Shown: piece after piece, positions 19,251 to 32,905 of the stretch | Position numbering within the stretch: position 1 is the stretch's first letter | How the letters are laid out: each line of letters starts with the position of its first letter | Source of the DNA: Myxococcaceae bacterium JPH2 | GTDB lineage: Bacteria; Myxococcota; Myxococcia; Myxococcales; Myxococcaceae | Length of the DNA: 64,000 bases | Assembly (NCBI GenBank): GCA_016458225.1 | Contig: JAEMGR010000001.1 | Coordinates: 620,001 to 684,000 of the forward strand | Reading direction: 5' to 3' | Position numbers and translations under genes: made by a program | The notes under the pieces: model-generated | Database searches by the model: none | What the model was told of the DNA's origin: nothing | The model's input: the letters and a program-made list of their open reading frames with translations, nothing else

Positions 19251-20174
19251 CTAAGGCTTGTCTTGGGAAACGGCCCCGTCCGCGCCGGGCCGCACCAGCG
19301 AGTAGACCCCTTCGCCGTACTGATACACGTCGCGATTCTTCTCCAACTCCTTCACCGACTTGCCGTCCTCCGAGTCCTCGCTCCGCACCCAGTCCACGAG
19401 CACCCGCCGCGTCGCGGGCTGGAAGGTCGCCTTGTAGTTGGAGTGCTCGGGCGCATCGTCGATGCCCACCAGCGACAGGGCCACCTGCCCCTTGCCCAGG
19501 ACGCCCTTCTTGCGCCCCGGCACCACGTAGCTCACGTAGTTGGTGAGGTACGCGCCGCAGCTGTCCGGATGGGAATCCAGCTGGAGCAGCTCCACGCCCG
19601 CCTTCTTGCCCGGGACGAGCCGCGCGACCACCGGCCCGCCCACCGAGGCCACCTCCCCCGTGGAGGGGACGTCCATGTCCACGTTGGTGACACGGCGCGG
19701 AGGCTTCAAGCCCGGCTCCAAGATGCGCACGCGCATCTTGAACTCATTGCTCATCACCACCGTGGCCACTTCCTTCTCCCCATCGCCGTCCAGGTCCGCC
19801 TCGAACCGATAGGGCGTCAGCGTGTTCCCGAAGAGCCACCCCGTCTGTCGCGCGCCGTCCGCCCCAGCCTGGGGGGACACGACTTCCACCTGGTACCAGG
19901 TGTTGACATAGTCGCCGACCTTCACCTGCCCCTCCTGGGCCTTCAGCACCCGGACCGAGGAGCCCAGCGTCAACGTGGTCACCGCCGCGGCGTCCGGGGT
20001 CGGCTCGCGCCGGAGGTTGGCCTCGTCCACGCCCACATAGAGAGGCTGCTCGGACGGCGCGAAGCGGGTGAATGCATACGCTTCCAGGGTGCGCTCCGAG
20101 GGCTCGACCGGGGCGGAGTACTCGAGCGACGGGTGCGCCTGGCCCAGGGCCAAGGACAGCAGGAGGGTGAGCAT
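19251..20174 (-). CDS. Secreted protein with a bacterial SH3 domain and an FG-GAP-like segment
   Basis: About 307 residues from the ATG at 20174, which begins a short signal-peptide-like segment (MLTLLLSLALGQA). An SH3b-like module follows (EANLRREPTPDAAAVTTLTLGSSVRVLK and WYQVEV), then a WLFGN turn and an acidic FEADLDGDGEKEVATVV segment typical of FG-GAP/VCBS-type calcium-binding repeats. No catalytic motif. Likely a periplasmic or surface protein that binds peptidoglycan or another envelope component; this is inference. The frame is open to 20300, but residues before 20174 do not look coding. The ribosome binding site is weak, so the start is provisional. It lies upstream of trpE on the same strand without an obvious terminator. 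Confidence 0.78.
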   Translation of the reverse strand: MLTLLLSLALGQAHPSLEYSAPVEPSERTLEAYAFTRFAPSEQPLYVGVDEANLRREPTPDAAAVTTLTLGSSVRVLKAQEGQVKVGDYVNTWYQVEVVSPQAGADGARQTGWLFGNTLTPYRFEADLDGDGEKEVATVVMSNEFKMRVRILEPGLKPPRRVTNVDMDVPSTGEVASVGGPVVARLVPGKKAGVELLQLDSHPDSCGAYLTNYVSYVVPGRKKGVLGKGQVALSLVGIDDAPEHSNYKATFQPATRRVLVDWVRSEDSEDGKSVKELEKNRDVYQYGEGVYSLVRPGADGAVSQDKP

Positions 20175-20324
20175 GGTCAGGATGAGCGAGGTGAAGGGAA
20201 TCCTGTTTATCCCCCGTCCCCCTACGCCATCCAAGGGGGGGCCCGGCGCGTCCGACGCGCGGCGAACAGGCAGGGCGGGCCCTGGTGGGCACGCCCACAT
20301 CCCTCGCTATGGCTGGGGGCGTCC

Positions 20325-20717
20325 GTGAGCCGGCTGCGCCGCCGCCGCATCCTCGACGTCATCGCCACCGACACCACGTTCGAGCGCGTCCCGCACCGCG
20401 GCCTGGAGGTCTGGCAGGGCAAGTGCCTCCACTGCAACGCGCACCTCGTGGTGGGGCTGGATGGCGAGCCCATCAGCCGCGCCACCCTCGAACACATCAT
20501 CCCGCGCACCGCGGGCGGCACGAACGCGCCGGAGAACCTGGCGCTGGCGTGCGCGCGCTGCAACCAGGGCAAGGGCGTGCGCCATGACCGCCACTACCCC
20601 CGCGACGCGCGGGCGCGCGAACTGGTGGAGCGGTTGCTGGCGCGCCGCCAGGAACGGTGGCGCGGCCCGGATGCGGAGGACGACGAACCCGCACCCGACG
20701 AGGAGGAGACGCCGTGA
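20325..20717 (+). CDS. HNH endonuclease
   Basis: 130 residues from a GTG with GGGGGC just upstream. Zinc-finger Cys pairs CLHCN (N-terminal half) and CARCN flank the HNH core LEHIIPRTAGGTNAPENLALA, giving the C-x2-C ... H-I-P ... N ... C-x2-C order of the HNH_1/HNH_5 type. The C-terminus is a basic then acidic tail. A small, single-domain nuclease of this kind is often chromosomal with unknown target; there is no phage, intron or toxin partner nearby, so function is not assigned. It is divergent from the SH3-domain gene (150-base gap). Confidence 0.85.
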   Translation: MSRLRRRRILDVIATDTTFERVPHRGLEVWQGKCLHCNAHLVVGLDGEPISRATLEHIIPRTAGGTNAPENLALACARCNQGKGVRHDRHYPRDARARELVERLLARRQERWRGPDAEDDEPAPDEEETP

Positions 20718-21188
20718 TTCCTGTACGGGCCTGTAGCAAGACATCGCGTGAGACGTGCGCGTTCCGACGAGAGGCCCGTCCCGTGGGGATGGAGTTCCGT
20801 CGAGTTGATCCGTCTCGGAGCCCGCCTCACTGCAAATGCCCCTTCCGCTCGCCAGAAGCCGGATTCATCGCGCGCGTGTCGCGACATTCGGTCCATGCGT
20901 CAGGAAGTGGTATCCCCCGTCCGCAACTGCAGAATTGGTTGACACTGTCGTATCGATGGTTGATGGTCCCGCGCCGCGTTGGGTGGGGAGGTGGAGGAGT
21001 GGCCCGCCCGCGGCTCACCTAGAGGTTTCGTTGGACGTGACTGCCTTGCCTTCCGAGTGCCAGGAGCCGCCGCCCGCCCGCCCCACCCGGGCCGGGATCG
21101 CCGCTCTGCTCTCCGCATCAGGCGGCCTTCACGCTTCCTCCTCCGCTGTCATGTCACTCCCTGAAGTCCTCTTGCCCCTGGTCCTGGT
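20718..21188 (+). other. Intergenic region upstream of the alternative complex III operon
   Basis: 471 bases without a convincing gene. It must hold the promoter of the act-cox operon. A TTGACA hexamer lies at 20939-20944, but the bases 16-18 further on (TGATGG, GATGGT) are a poor -10, so no promoter is claimed. Short open frames here have no ribosome binding site and atypical composition. Confidence 0.5.
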
Positions 21189-21847
21189 ATGAGCGGCCCT
21201 CTCTTCCCACGCTGGACGAATACGGTGTCGCGCCTGTCGGCTGCGACGCTCCTCGCCGTGCCCGCCATCGCCATTGGCGGTCTCATGGCTTACGTGCGCT
21301 CACCGGCCGTCACCTTCCAGCAGCATCCGGTGGAACAGCCCATCGAGTTCGATCACCGGCACCATGCCGGCGACGAGCAGATTGACTGCCGGTACTGCCA
21401 CTGGACGGTGGAGAAGGCCCCGTCCGCGGGTATCCCCTCCACCACCGTGTGCATGTCGTGTCACGCGCAGGTGTGGAACAAGAGCCCGTACCTCACCGAG
21501 GTCCGCAAGGCGTTCTTCACCGACTCGGCCATTCCCTGGGTCCGCGTCCACAACCTGCCGGACTTCGTCTACTTCAACCACTCCATCCACGTGAACAAGG
21601 GCGTGGGTTGCGCCACCTGCCACGGCCGCATCGATCAGATGGCCGCCGTCCAGCAGTTCGCGCCGTTGACGATGAGCTGGTGCCTGGATTGCCACCGCGA
21701 CCCGAAGCCGAACCTCCGGCCCGCGGAGTTCATCACCAGCATGACCTGGACCCCTCCGGCGGATAAGGCCGAGGCCGCTGAGCTCGGCAACAAGCTGGCG
21801 GAAGAGTACGACGTTCACTCGCGCACGAGCTGCTCCACATGCCACCG

Positions 21848-21851
<4 letters not shown>
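21189..21851 (+). CDS. actA: ActA, pentahaem cytochrome c subunit of alternative complex III
   Basis: 220 residues: one N-terminal transmembrane anchor (about residues 15-35), then a periplasmic domain with exactly five CxxCH haem-binding motifs (CRYCH, CMSCH, CATCH, CLDCH, CSTCH), the hallmark of ActA. Several extra His residues (HRHH, FNHSIH) can serve as distal ligands. Alternative complex III oxidises membrane quinols in place of cytochrome bc1; ActA carries electrons from the quinol side to ActE or the oxidase. First gene of the act operon; its stop overlaps the start of actB (ATGA). Confidence 0.96.
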
Positions 21852-25081
<3,230 letters not shown>

Positions 25082-25086
25082 CCGCC

Positions 25087-26493
<1,407 letters not shown>

Positions 26494-26497
26494 CGTC

Positions 26498-27043
26498 ATG
26501 GAAGCCAAGGTCCTCGATTCCTGGGTGCTGGCCGAGTTCGCCACGCCAGACATCCTGGTGGATGCCACCAACCAGATGCGCGAGAAGGGCTACCAGGGCA
26601 TGGATACCTACTCTCCGTACCCGCTCCATGGCGGCTCGGAGGCGCTGGGTCTGCCCCCGTCGCGCGTCCCCTTCATCGCGTTGGGCGGTGGTCTCACGGG
26701 CATGTGCACCGCCCTGGCCATGCAGACGTGGATGAACACCATCGACTATCCGCTCAACATCGGCGGTCGTCCGCTGCTCAGCCTTCCGGCGTGGATTCCC
26801 ATCACGTTCGAGCTGAGCGTGCTCTTCGCCGCGTTCGGCATCTTCTTCGGTCTGCTCGGCCTCAGCCGCCTGCCGCAGCCCTACCACGTGGCCTTCGAGT
26901 CGGAGGCGTTCCGCACCGCCTCCACCCACGGCTACTGGCTGGGCGTGCCGTTCGCGGCCGGGACGGACAGCGCCGAGACCATGAACCAGCTCAAGGCCCT
27001 GGGCGCCACCCAGGTGACCATCGTCACGGGAGAGAAGGAATGA
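26498..27043 (+). CDS. actD: ActD, DUF3341 membrane subunit of alternative complex III
   Basis: 181 residues of the DUF3341 family: a soluble N-terminal part (VLAEFATPDILVDATNQMREKGY), two transmembrane helices forming a hairpin (about residues 62-80 and 97-122), and a soluble tail. Conserved DTYSPYPLHG and RVPFIALGGGL are recognisable. ActD has no cofactor and is structural, packing against ActC. The stop overlaps the actE start (ATGA). Confidence 0.94.
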   Translation: MEAKVLDSWVLAEFATPDILVDATNQMREKGYQGMDTYSPYPLHGGSEALGLPPSRVPFIALGGGLTGMCTALAMQTWMNTIDYPLNIGGRPLLSLPAWIPITFELSVLFAAFGIFFGLLGLSRLPQPYHVAFESEAFRTASTHGYWLGVPFAAGTDSAETMNQLKALGATQVTIVTGEKE

Positions 27044-27600
27044 GGTGGCTCATCCCCGCCGCGGGACTCGCCGCGCTCACGGGCTGCGAGGTCAGCTCCG
27101 AGTTCCTCCAGCGCATGGAGGTCCAGGCGAAGTACGAGAACTACGAGGCGTCCGAGTTCTGGCCGGACGGCCGCTCCATGCGCGTGCCTCCCGCGGGTTC
27201 CATCCCGCGTGAGCGCCCGGTGGGCAACCCCGGCATCAGCACCGGCCGCGCCAATGGCCAGCCGGTGGCGACCATCCCCATGTCGGTGGACAAGCCGCTC
27301 ATCGCCCTGGGTCAGAAGAAGTACAACATCGTCTGCGCGCAGTGCCACGGCGTGCTCGGCGACGGCAACAGCATCGTCGCGGAGAACATGGGCATGCGCC
27401 TGCCTCCGTCCCTGCTGGAGCTGGCGAACAAGCCCGCGGGCCACTTCTACACCGCCATCAACGAGGGCTACGGCGTGATGCCGTCCTTCTCGGGCGAGCT
27501 GGACACGCGGGAGCGCTGGGCCGTGGTCGCCTACGTGCGAGCGCTCCAGGCCGCCCGCAGCCCCCAGGGCCAGCAGCCCGTCCCTCAGGAGAACCGATGA
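27040..27600 (+). CDS. actE: ActE, monohaem cytochrome c lipoprotein of alternative complex III
   Basis: 186 residues. A short signal with lipobox LTGC (Cys17) indicates lipid anchoring on the outer face of the inner membrane. One haem motif CAQCHG, followed by GDGNSI and a distal Met region (GYGVMPSF), is the standard monohaem cytochrome c fold. It is the likely exit point of electrons from the complex to the caa3 oxidase. ATGA overlaps on both sides (actD and actF). Confidence 0.95.
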   Translation: MRWLIPAAGLAALTGCEVSSEFLQRMEVQAKYENYEASEFWPDGRSMRVPPAGSIPRERPVGNPGISTGRANGQPVATIPMSVDKPLIALGQKKYNIVCAQCHGVLGDGNSIVAENMGMRLPPSLLELANKPAGHFYTAINEGYGVMPSFSGELDTRERWAVVAYVRALQAARSPQGQQPVPQENR

Positions 27601-28820
27601 GTTCCGCGACTTCCACTGCCACTGAGCCCATGGGGCGGTTCGCCGGCAGTTCCAAGATGGGCCTGGCCTTTGGCGTGGGGGCCGTGTGCCTCATCGCCGC
27701 GCTGGCGGGCTTCTTCGTCGGTGACGCGAGCGCCGCCGCGCACAGCTACCTCATCGCCTTCGCCTACTGGGTGGGCATCAGCGTGGCCAGCACCATCATG
27801 CTGGCCATCTTCCACACCGCGAAGGCCAAGTGGCCCATCGTGCTGCGCCGCACCATGGAGACCATGGGCGCCACGGTGCCCGTGTTCATCGTCCTCTTCG
27901 TGGGCGTGGCGCTGGGCCTCAAGCAGCTCTACTCGTGGTGGCCGGAGTCCCCGCTGGCCGCCCACATCGAGGGCATCGAGAAGGTCCACCTGGGCCACAA
28001 GCAGCACGGGTACCTGTTCCCGACCTTCTTCTGGGTCCGCCAGGCCATCTACTTCGCGGTGTGGACGCTGGTGTCCTGGCGGCTGCGCTCGTGGAGCATG
28101 AAGCAGGATGAGACGGGCGAGCTGGAGCTCACCGTCAAGCAGCGCAAGTTCGCTCCGGGCGCGCTGCCCTTCCTTGCCCTCACCATTACGTTTGCTGCTT
28201 TCGACTGGCTGATGAGCCTCACGCCGCTCTGGCAGTCGACCATCTACGGCGCCTATTACTTCGCGGGCAGCTTTCTCGCGGCCTTCTGCCTGCTGACGGT
28301 GGTCACCGTCCTGGCGCAGGGCAAGGACCTGTACGGCAGCGTGGTGACCCCGGCGCACTACCACAACCTGGGCAAGCTGATGTTCGCCTTCACGGCGTTC
28401 TGGGCCTACATCGGGTTCTCCCAGTTCCTGCTGGTCTGGATCGCCAACCTGCCGGAAGAGGCGCCCTGGTACGGCATCCGCATCTTCGGTGCGTGGCGCC
28501 CGCTGTCCATCGCGCTGGTGCTCCTGCACTTCGTGCTGCCCTTCTTCACCCTGCTGTCGCGCAACCTGAAGCTGCAGCCGCGCAAGCTGATGGTCGTCGC
28601 CGTCTACCTGCTGCTGATGCACTGGCTGGACCTGTACTGGCTCGTGTGGCCGTCCATGACGGGCAAGGCGGGTCCGTCGTTCCACTGGACGCTGCCGGTC
28701 GCGTTCGTGGGCGTGGGCGGAATCGCGGTGGGCTTCGCGCTGATGCTGGCCCGCAACAAGTTCACGCTCCCGGTGAAGGACCCCTACATCACCGAGTCGA
28801 TGAGGTACGTGCAGCCATGA
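27597..28820 (+). CDS. actF: ActF, membrane subunit of alternative complex III
   Basis: 407 residues, about ten hydrophobic segments, a shorter paralogue-like relative of ActC in the NrfD superfamily. Recognisable stretches: YLIAFAYWVGISVAS, HGYLFPTFFWVRQ, FAAFDWLMSLTPLW, YYFAGSFLAAF and HYHNLGKLMFAFTAFWAYI. The start is the ATG overlapping the actE stop; the frame is open upstream of it but only this start fits the operon pattern. It completes the membrane core; the stop overlaps the next start (ATGA). Confidence 0.95.
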   Translation: MSSATSTATEPMGRFAGSSKMGLAFGVGAVCLIAALAGFFVGDASAAAHSYLIAFAYWVGISVASTIMLAIFHTAKAKWPIVLRRTMETMGATVPVFIVLFVGVALGLKQLYSWWPESPLAAHIEGIEKVHLGHKQHGYLFPTFFWVRQAIYFAVWTLVSWRLRSWSMKQDETGELELTVKQRKFAPGALPFLALTITFAAFDWLMSLTPLWQSTIYGAYYFAGSFLAAFCLLTVVTVLAQGKDLYGSVVTPAHYHNLGKLMFAFTAFWAYIGFSQFLLVWIANLPEEAPWYGIRIFGAWRPLSIALVLLHFVLPFFTLLSRNLKLQPRKLMVVAVYLLLMHWLDLYWLVWPSMTGKAGPSFHWTLPVAFVGVGGIAVGFALMLARNKFTLPVKDPYITESMRYVQP

Positions 28821-29287
28821 GCAAGCCAGTCAAGGAGGAGTCGCGCATCATCGTGGGCGCGCATGGCGTGGCGGCTGAGGAAGACCACATCGACATGCCG
28901 AAGGTTGTCGGCATCGGCGTGGGCGCCATCGTCATCTTCATCATGGGCGGCGTGTGGGCCTGGCGCATCCAGGTCGCCACCATGAACGAGGCGCAGCCCG
29001 ACGGTCCTCCCCCGCGTCCCGCGGCGGTGGGCCAGTACGAGGTGGGCATCGTCAACCAGCGCCTGTTCGACCAGGACTGGCACGCGACGGACAAGCTGAG
29101 CGGCCAGCACCAGGCGCTGCGCAACGGCTGGGGTGACCAGCCGGGCGTGGCGGTCCACCCGGGCATCGAGCAGGTGTACGACCGCGTCATCGCGGACCAG
29201 AAGCGCGCCCCCGAGCCCGCGCCCACCCCTACTCCCGCTCCGGGCGCGCAGACGCCCCCGGCGCCGGCCCCGGCCCCCAAGAAGTAG
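28817..29287 (+). CDS. Small membrane-anchored protein between ActF and Sco, candidate extra subunit
   Basis: 156 residues: a short N-terminal cytosolic segment (MSKPVKEESRIIVGAHGV), one transmembrane helix (VVGIGVGAIVIFIMGGVWAW, about residues 33-52), then a ~70-residue soluble domain (FDQDWHATDKL, GWGDQPGVAVHPGIEQVYDRV) and a Pro/Ala-rich tail. It has no haem, iron or copper motif. The ATGA overlap with actF makes co-translation likely. Known complexes of this type contain additional small subunits (ActG/ActH) that vary between lineages; this could be one, or an assembly factor linking complex III to the oxidase. I do not recognise the family. Confidence 0.85.
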   Translation: MSKPVKEESRIIVGAHGVAAEEDHIDMPKVVGIGVGAIVIFIMGGVWAWRIQVATMNEAQPDGPPPRPAAVGQYEVGIVNQRLFDQDWHATDKLSGQHQALRNGWGDQPGVAVHPGIEQVYDRVIADQKRAPEPAPTPTPAPGAQTPPAPAPAPKK

Positions 29288-29320
29288 TCCCCTTCCCCCT
29301 CTCACCCGAGCCGTCCTCCG

Positions 29321-30205
29321 ATGCGGTCCCTCTACGTGCACACCACCCCGCGCACCCTGCGTGCCCTGGGGTTCCTCGCGGCGGCGGCGCTGGTGCTGGC
29401 CCATGCCACGCCCGCGTCCGCGCTGCCGGGCGGCGGCAAGACGCCGCGCGCCATCGTGGAGGCGGACTCGGACGCACCCCTTCCGGTGCGGGGCGTGGAC
29501 GTGGAGGAGCACCTGGGGGAGCCCGTCCCCATGGAGACGCGGTTCACGGACGAGCAGGGCCAGGAGGTGCGGCTGGGCGACGTGATGCCGAAGACGCGCC
29601 CCACGGTCCTCACGCTGGTGTACTACTCCTGCCCCATGCTCTGTAACCTGGTCATCAACGGGCAGGTCAGCGTCATGCGCGAGCTGGGCCTGGAGCTGGG
29701 CAAGGACTACGAGGCGGTGACGCTGAGCATCGACCCGCAGGACACCCCGGAGCTGAGCAGCGAGCGCCGGCGGAAGTACCTGCAGGGCATGGGCAAGCCG
29801 GAGACGGCCCCCTGGCGGTTCCTCACCGGCACCGAGGAGAACATCCGCAAGGTCGCCGATGCAGTGGGCTTCAAGTATGTGTATGACGCGAGCACGAAGC
29901 AGTACGCCCACCCCGCGGTGGTGATGGTGCTCACGCCGGAGGGGAGCATCTCGCGCTACCTCTACGGCACGACGTTTCCGGCCAAGGACGTGAAGTTCGC
30001 GTTGCTGGAGGCGGCCGGCGGAAGGGTGGGAACGAGCTTCGATCGCATCGTCCTGTCCTGCTTCAAGTATGACACCGCCACGCGGCGGTACGGTTTCTAC
30101 ATCTTCGGGTTCATCCGCCTGGGCTCCCTCGCCGTGTTCGGAGCCCTGGCCACGATGCTGATCTATTTCTGGAGGCGCGAGCTGAAGAAAGGCGCGACTA
30201 CATGA
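29321..30205 (+). CDS. Sco1/SenC-type copper chaperone for cytochrome oxidase
   Basis: 294 residues. Signal peptide at the N-terminus (AAAALVLAHATPASA), a thioredoxin-like Sco domain with the copper Cys pair CPMLC (Cys104, Cys108), the third ligand His in YAHPAVV, and an unusual C-terminal transmembrane helix (FIRLGSLAVFGALATMLIYF) instead of the more common N-terminal anchor. Sco proteins deliver copper or reduce cysteines for the CuA centre of subunit II, which is the very next gene (4-base ATGA overlap). The start codon lacks a strong ribosome binding site, so it may shift slightly. Confidence 0.93.
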   Translation: MRSLYVHTTPRTLRALGFLAAAALVLAHATPASALPGGGKTPRAIVEADSDAPLPVRGVDVEEHLGEPVPMETRFTDEQGQEVRLGDVMPKTRPTVLTLVYYSCPMLCNLVINGQVSVMRELGLELGKDYEAVTLSIDPQDTPELSSERRRKYLQGMGKPETAPWRFLTGTEENIRKVADAVGFKYVYDASTKQYAHPAVVMVLTPEGSISRYLYGTTFPAKDVKFALLEAAGGRVGTSFDRIVLSCFKYDTATRRYGFYIFGFIRLGSLAVFGALATMLIYFWRRELKKGATT

Positions 30206-31248
30206 GCGACCTGGCCAACAAACTGTTGTTCCTCCCGGAGCGCGCGTCCACGTTCGCGGACCGGATCGACTTCCTGCACTACTTCGTCGTCGGCACGACG
30301 ATGGTTGCGTCCGCGGGCGTCGGCCTGGCGGCGCTGTTCATGTTCTTCCGCTACCGCCGGCGGGTAGAGAACCAGGCGACGGAGTACGTCGTCCCGAACC
30401 TGAAGACGGAGTTCCTCTTCGTCTCGGTTCCGCTGGTGTTCTTCCTGGCGTGGTTCGCCATCGGGTTCCGGGACTTCACGTGGTTCACCACGCCGCCCAA
30501 GGACTCGATGGATGTCTACGTCATGGGCAAGCAGTGGATGTGGAAGTTCTCCTATCCGGAGGGCCCCAACGGCGTGAACGTGCTGCACGTGCCGGCCAAC
30601 CGCCCGGTGCGCCTGCTCATCACGTCGCGCGACGTCATCCACTCCTTCTTCGTGCCGTCCTTCCGCATCAAGATGGATGCGCTGCCGGGCCGCTACACGC
30701 AGGCCTGGTTCGAGGCGACGAAGCCGGGCACGTACCAGGTGCTGTGCACCGAGTACTGCGGCCTGTCGCACTCGAAGATGCTCGCGGAGGTCGTGGTCAT
30801 GGCCCCCGAGGAGTACGACAACTGGATCAAGGAGCAGCGCCGCGGGCGGCTCCAGGACCGTCAGGACGCGCTCGCGGACAACTCGCTGGTGCCGGGCACC
30901 GCGCGCATGGCGGAGCAGGGCCAGAAGCTGGCCGGCACGCAGGGCTGCCTCAAGTGCCACTCCGTGGACGGCTCGCAGCACATCGGCCCCACGTTCCTTG
31001 GCATGTATGACCGGCTGGAGCACCTCCAGGACGGCCAGAACATCCGCGTGGACGAGGCCTACATCACCCAGTCCATGATGGACCCGGGCGCGCACATCGT
31101 CGCCGGCTACCAGAATGTGATGCCGACCTATCAGGGCAAGCTGCAGGGCCCCGAGTCGGCCGCCATCGTCGAGTACATCAAGTCGCTGCGCACCGCGAAC
31201 GTTCGCGAGGGCGCCTCCGAGGGACCCGCTTATGACCCCATCCAGTAG
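30202..31248 (+). CDS. coxB: Cytochrome c oxidase subunit II with fused haem c domain (caa3 type)
   Basis: 348 residues. Two transmembrane helices in the first ~95 residues, then a cupredoxin domain with CuA ligands: the His of DVIHSFFVPSF and the CTEYCGLSHSKM cluster. A haem c domain is fused to the C-terminus (CLKCHSVDG with the distal Met region QNVMPTYQG), making this a caa3-type subunit II that can take electrons directly from ActE. No N-terminal signal cleavage site is obvious. The stop lies 17 bases inside coxA. Confidence 0.96.
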   Translation: MSDLANKLLFLPERASTFADRIDFLHYFVVGTTMVASAGVGLAALFMFFRYRRRVENQATEYVVPNLKTEFLFVSVPLVFFLAWFAIGFRDFTWFTTPPKDSMDVYVMGKQWMWKFSYPEGPNGVNVLHVPANRPVRLLITSRDVIHSFFVPSFRIKMDALPGRYTQAWFEATKPGTYQVLCTEYCGLSHSKMLAEVVVMAPEEYDNWIKEQRRGRLQDRQDALADNSLVPGTARMAEQGQKLAGTQGCLKCHSVDGSQHIGPTFLGMYDRLEHLQDGQNIRVDEAYITQSMMDPGAHIVAGYQNVMPTYQGKLQGPESAAIVEYIKSLRTANVREGASEGPAYDPIQ

Positions 31249-32905
31249 CATCGCCGCGCCGGGGGCTGCTCCCGGCCACGAGGCGCACCACGAGCACGGG
31301 GACCACCCGAGCTATCTGGTCGACGGCACCACGGTGAAGTCGTGGCTGCTCACCGTGGACCACAAGCGCATCGGCATCATGTACATGTTCTGGGTGCTGC
31401 TCTTCTTCCTCGTGGGCGGCATCTTCGCGATGATGATTCGTCTGGAGCTGTTGACTCCAGGTCCGACCATCATGGACGCGATGACGTACAACCGGACGTT
31501 CACGCTGCATGGCGTGGTCATGATCTTCTTGTTCATGATCCCCGCCATCCCGGCCATCTTCGGCAACTTCATGCTGCCGCTGATGCTGGGCGCCAAGGAC
31601 GTGGCCTTCCCCCGGCTGAACCTGCTGTCCCTGTACGTGTACCTGGCGGGCGCGGGCTTCGCGCTCTGGGGCATGCTCAACGGCGGCCTGGACACCGGCT
31701 GGACGTTCTACACGCCGTACAGCGCGCACACGACGACGACGGTGGCGCCGGTGCTCTTCGGCGCGTTCATCATCGGGTTCAGCTCCATCCTCACCGGTAT
31801 GAACTTCATCGTGACGGCGCACACCATGCGCGCGCCGGGCATCACGTGGTTCAAGATGCCGCTGTTCGTGTGGGCGCTCTACGCCACGAGCTGCATCCAG
31901 GTGCTCGCCACGCCGGTGATTGGCCTGCTGCTCCTGCTCGTGTCGGCGGAGAACCTGTTCAACCTGGGCATGTTCGACGTGGCCCGCGGCGGTGACCCGG
32001 TCCTCTTCCAGCACCTGTTCTGGTTCTACAGCCACCCGGCCGTGTACATCATGGTGCTGCCGGCGTTCGGCGTGATGAGCGAGGTGGTCAGCACCTTCAG
32101 CCGCAAGAACATCTTCGGCTACCGCGCGGTGGCGTACTCCAGCGTGGGCATCGCGTTCGTGGGCTTCTTCGCCTGGGGCCACCACATGTTCGTGTCCGGT
32201 CAGTCGACCTTCGACGCGGGCATCTTCGGCGCGCTCAGCATGCTGGTGGGTGTGTTCACCGCCATCAAGGTCTTCAACTGGGTGGGCACCGTCTACAAGG
32301 GCGCGGTGGAGTTCACCACGCCGTTCGCCTACTTCTGCGGCTTCCTGTTCTTCACCGTGTTCGGTGGCATGACGGGCATCGCGGTGGCGACGGTGTCGCT
32401 GGACGTGCCGTGGCACGACACCTACTTCGTCGTGGCGCACTTCCACTTCATCATGGTCGGCGCGACCATCATGGCCTTCCTGGCGGCGCTCCACTACTGG
32501 TTCCCCAAGATGTTCGGGAAGACCTACCACGAGGGCTGGGGCCTGGTGTCCGCGGCGCTCATCATCCTGGGCTTCAACGCGACCTTCATCCCCCAATTCC
32601 TCCTGGGCAACGCGGGCATGCCGCGCCGGTACTATGAGTACCCGGAGCGGTTCCAGGCCCTGAACGTGGCCTCCACGGCGGGCGCGTCCCTGCTGGCGTT
32701 CGGCTTCGTCATCATCGCCCTGTACCTGGTGTGGGCCCTGATTTATGGGAAGCGCGTGGACAACCCGTGGGGCAGCAAGGGCTATGAGTGGCTGACGGCG
32801 TCTCCGCCGCCGACCCACAACTTCGTGGGCCCGCAGCCGACGTACCCGGAAGAGCCCCACTTCTACGTGGATCCGAAGAAGGCCGAGGTCTCCGATGCAG
32901 TCTAG
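31232..32905 (+). CDS. coxA: Cytochrome c oxidase subunit I, A2-type haem-copper oxygen reductase
   Basis: 557 residues, about 12 transmembrane helices. CuB and haem ligands are present: FTLHGVVMIF, FYSHPAVYIMVLP, the HH pair in GHHMFVSG, and HDTYFVVAHFHF. At residues 266-268 the sequence is Tyr-Ser-His, and the Glu of the classical HPEVY motif is Ala here; this YSHP signature marks A2-type oxidases in which the Tyr-Ser pair replaces the D-channel Glu. It reduces O2 to water and pumps protons. The ATG at 31232 gives a 17-base overlap with coxB; 11-base overlap with coxC. Confidence 0.96.
   Translation: MTPSSSIAAPGAAPGHEAHHEHGDHPSYLVDGTTVKSWLLTVDHKRIGIMYMFWVLLFFLVGGIFAMMIRLELLTPGPTIMDAMTYNRTFTLHGVVMIFLFMIPAIPAIFGNFMLPLMLGAKDVAFPRLNLLSLYVYLAGAGFALWGMLNGGLDTGWTFYTPYSAHTTTTVAPVLFGAFIIGFSSILTGMNFIVTAHTMRAPGITWFKMPLFVWALYATSCIQVLATPVIGLLLLLVSAENLFNLGMFDVARGGDPVLFQHLFWFYSHPAVYIMVLPAFGVMSEVVSTFSRKNIFGYRAVAYSSVGIAFVGFFAWGHHMFVSGQSTFDAGIFGALSMLVGVFTAIKVFNWVGTVYKGAVEFTTPFAYFCGFLFFTVFGGMTGIAVATVSLDVPWHDTYFVVAHFHFIMVGATIMAFLAALHYWFPKMFGKTYHEGWGLVSAALIILGFNATFIPQFLLGNAGMPRRYYEYPERFQALNVASTAGASLLAFGFVIIALYLVWALIYGKRVDNPWGSKGYEWLTASPPPTHNFVGPQPTYPEEPHFYVDPKKAEVSDAV

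Noticed and set aside
20325-20717. HNH nuclease as part of a mobile intron, phage or toxin system
   Set aside because: No integrase, terminase, immunity or intron sequences around it; flanked by ordinary chromosomal genes.
20748-20942. Short gene (64 residues) upstream of actA
   Set aside because: No ribosome binding site, atypical codon use, no recognisable motif.
20939-20967. Sigma-70 promoter for the act operon at TTGACA
   Set aside because: The -35 is perfect, but no acceptable -10 follows at 16-18 bases; single hexamers occur by chance.
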